Shown here: one piece after another, positions 37,166 to 37,660 of the stretch
Layout: each line of letters opens with the position of its first letter
Position numbering within the stretch: the stretch's first letter is position 1
From: Helicobacter labacensis
GTDB taxonomy: Bacteria; Campylobacterota; Campylobacteria; Campylobacterales; Helicobacteraceae
NCBI RefSeq assembly: GCF_003660285.1
Contig: NZ_QXQQ01000015.1
Span: forward strand, 1-37,660
Length of the DNA stretch: 37,660 bases
Direction of reading: 5' to 3'
Made by a program: the position numbers and the translations under genes
The notes under the pieces: model-generated
What the model was told of the DNA's origin: nothing
Databases searched by the model: none
What the model saw: the letters and a program-made list of their open reading frames with translations, nothing else

Positions 37166-37660
37166 CTATTTGATCTCTACATGCACGGGCTTGGCGACAT
37201 TATGGCTCACTTCTTCCAATTTGGCATCAGCTTGTTCTCTTGTGTTATAGGGTCCAATTAAGTAGCGTTTTTGCCCATTGACGCTTTGTATCTGGTGGGG
37301 GTATTTCATGAAGGCTTCCATAAACTTAGGATTTGGTGTTTTGCTAAACACGCCCACCTGCAAGTAAAATCCTTTAGGCACGCCCTGCACTTGCGCCTTG
37401 GGGGCGTTTGGTTTTTCTCCCTTGACATGATCAAAGGGGATTTCTTCTGTTGTGTGGGGCTGGGGCTTGGTTGGGGGGGTGGGGGGGAGTTTTTAGCTCA
37501 CTCTTGGCGACTTTAGGGGCTTCCTTAGGTTTTTTCTGCCACCTTTTTTAGACTCTATCTTGTGCTCTACCACCTTAGGAGTGCTCTTTTTGTGCTCCAC
37601 CACTTTGGGGGGGGCTTTTTTTTCTCTATATTCTTGTGCGCTAATTTTTCATGTTTTTCA
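37166..37660 (-). pseudogene. SPOR-domain protein with frameshifted Lys/Pro-rich linker; 5' end outside the window
   Basis: The last 75 residues are an intact SPOR domain (GFYLQVGVFSKTPNPKFMEA, later RYLIGPYNTREQADAKLEEV) that binds denuded peptidoglycan glycans, usually at the division site. Upstream is a low-complexity linker in which the frame changes repeatedly: KPQPHTTEEIPFDHVKG (SPOR frame, blocked by TAA at 37493), KEAPKVAKSELK, KVVEHKKSTPKVVEHKIESK, and EKHEKLAHKNIEKKK. The switches fall in C7/C7, A6 and A8/C8 runs. Either the gene is decayed or the assembly has homopolymer errors here. An N-terminal membrane anchor would be expected beyond the window. Confidence 0.6.

Overview
The window looks like chromosome from a gastric, non-pylori Helicobacter (the H. 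felis / H. bizzozeronii / H. heilmannii type). The evidence is protein content and local gene order: rpsL-rpsG-fusA, a dba-dsbI pair, tandem SNF-type transporters followed by pldA, gltS-ribD-trmN6-ccoI, and ridA-dadA-agcS-alr. H. pylori-like extended -10 promoters (TGnTATAAT) and long G tracts inside genes point the same way. I ran no database search, so the species is inference.

Region 1 (1-3050) is a mobile-element graveyard. On the minus strand are a frameshifted VirB6/TrbL-like fragment of a conjugative (type IV secretion) element and the end of the gene before it. These are fused abruptly to the end of a P2/Mu-like phage tail module: truncated gpD, tail protein X, a tail protein, and the tape-measure C-terminus. 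The tape measure is cut by a decayed IS607-type transposase, followed by a relic that resembles a DNA invertase.

Region 2 (3052-7300) starts with the translation operon rpsL-rpsG-fusA (minus strand). Next to it is a compact four-gene minus-strand cassette: a Cys-rich finger protein, a TerB-like protein, and two proteins of about 55 residues. It is driven by a near-consensus TTGACT-17-TATAAT promoter and is the best candidate for an undescribed system here.

Region 3 (7300-16700) holds dba-dsbI (thiol oxidation) and a YbgC thioesterase. A plus-strand run follows: transporter 1, transporter 2 (switched OFF by a G11 tract), pldA, pseB and coaBC. It ends in a multi-frameshift relic.

Region 4 (16700-30650) contains a DMT permease, a YeeE/YedE sulfur permease and carboxyspermidine dehydrogenase (minus), then gltS-ribD-trmN6-ccoI (plus), then speA and carB (minus). 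SpeA and the carboxyspermidine dehydrogenase fit the alternative spermidine route. carB appears to be leaderless.

Region 5 (30700-37660) contains a coiled-coil plus DUF285-repeat gene interrupted by a G16 tract and a second indel, and a DUF1104-type secreted protein. An alanine operon follows (ridA-dadA-agcS-alr-membrane protein): alanine import, racemisation, D-alanine oxidation and imine clean-up. The window ends in a SPOR-domain gene whose Lys/Pro-rich linker shows several homopolymer frameshifts, so some indels in this assembly may be sequencing errors.
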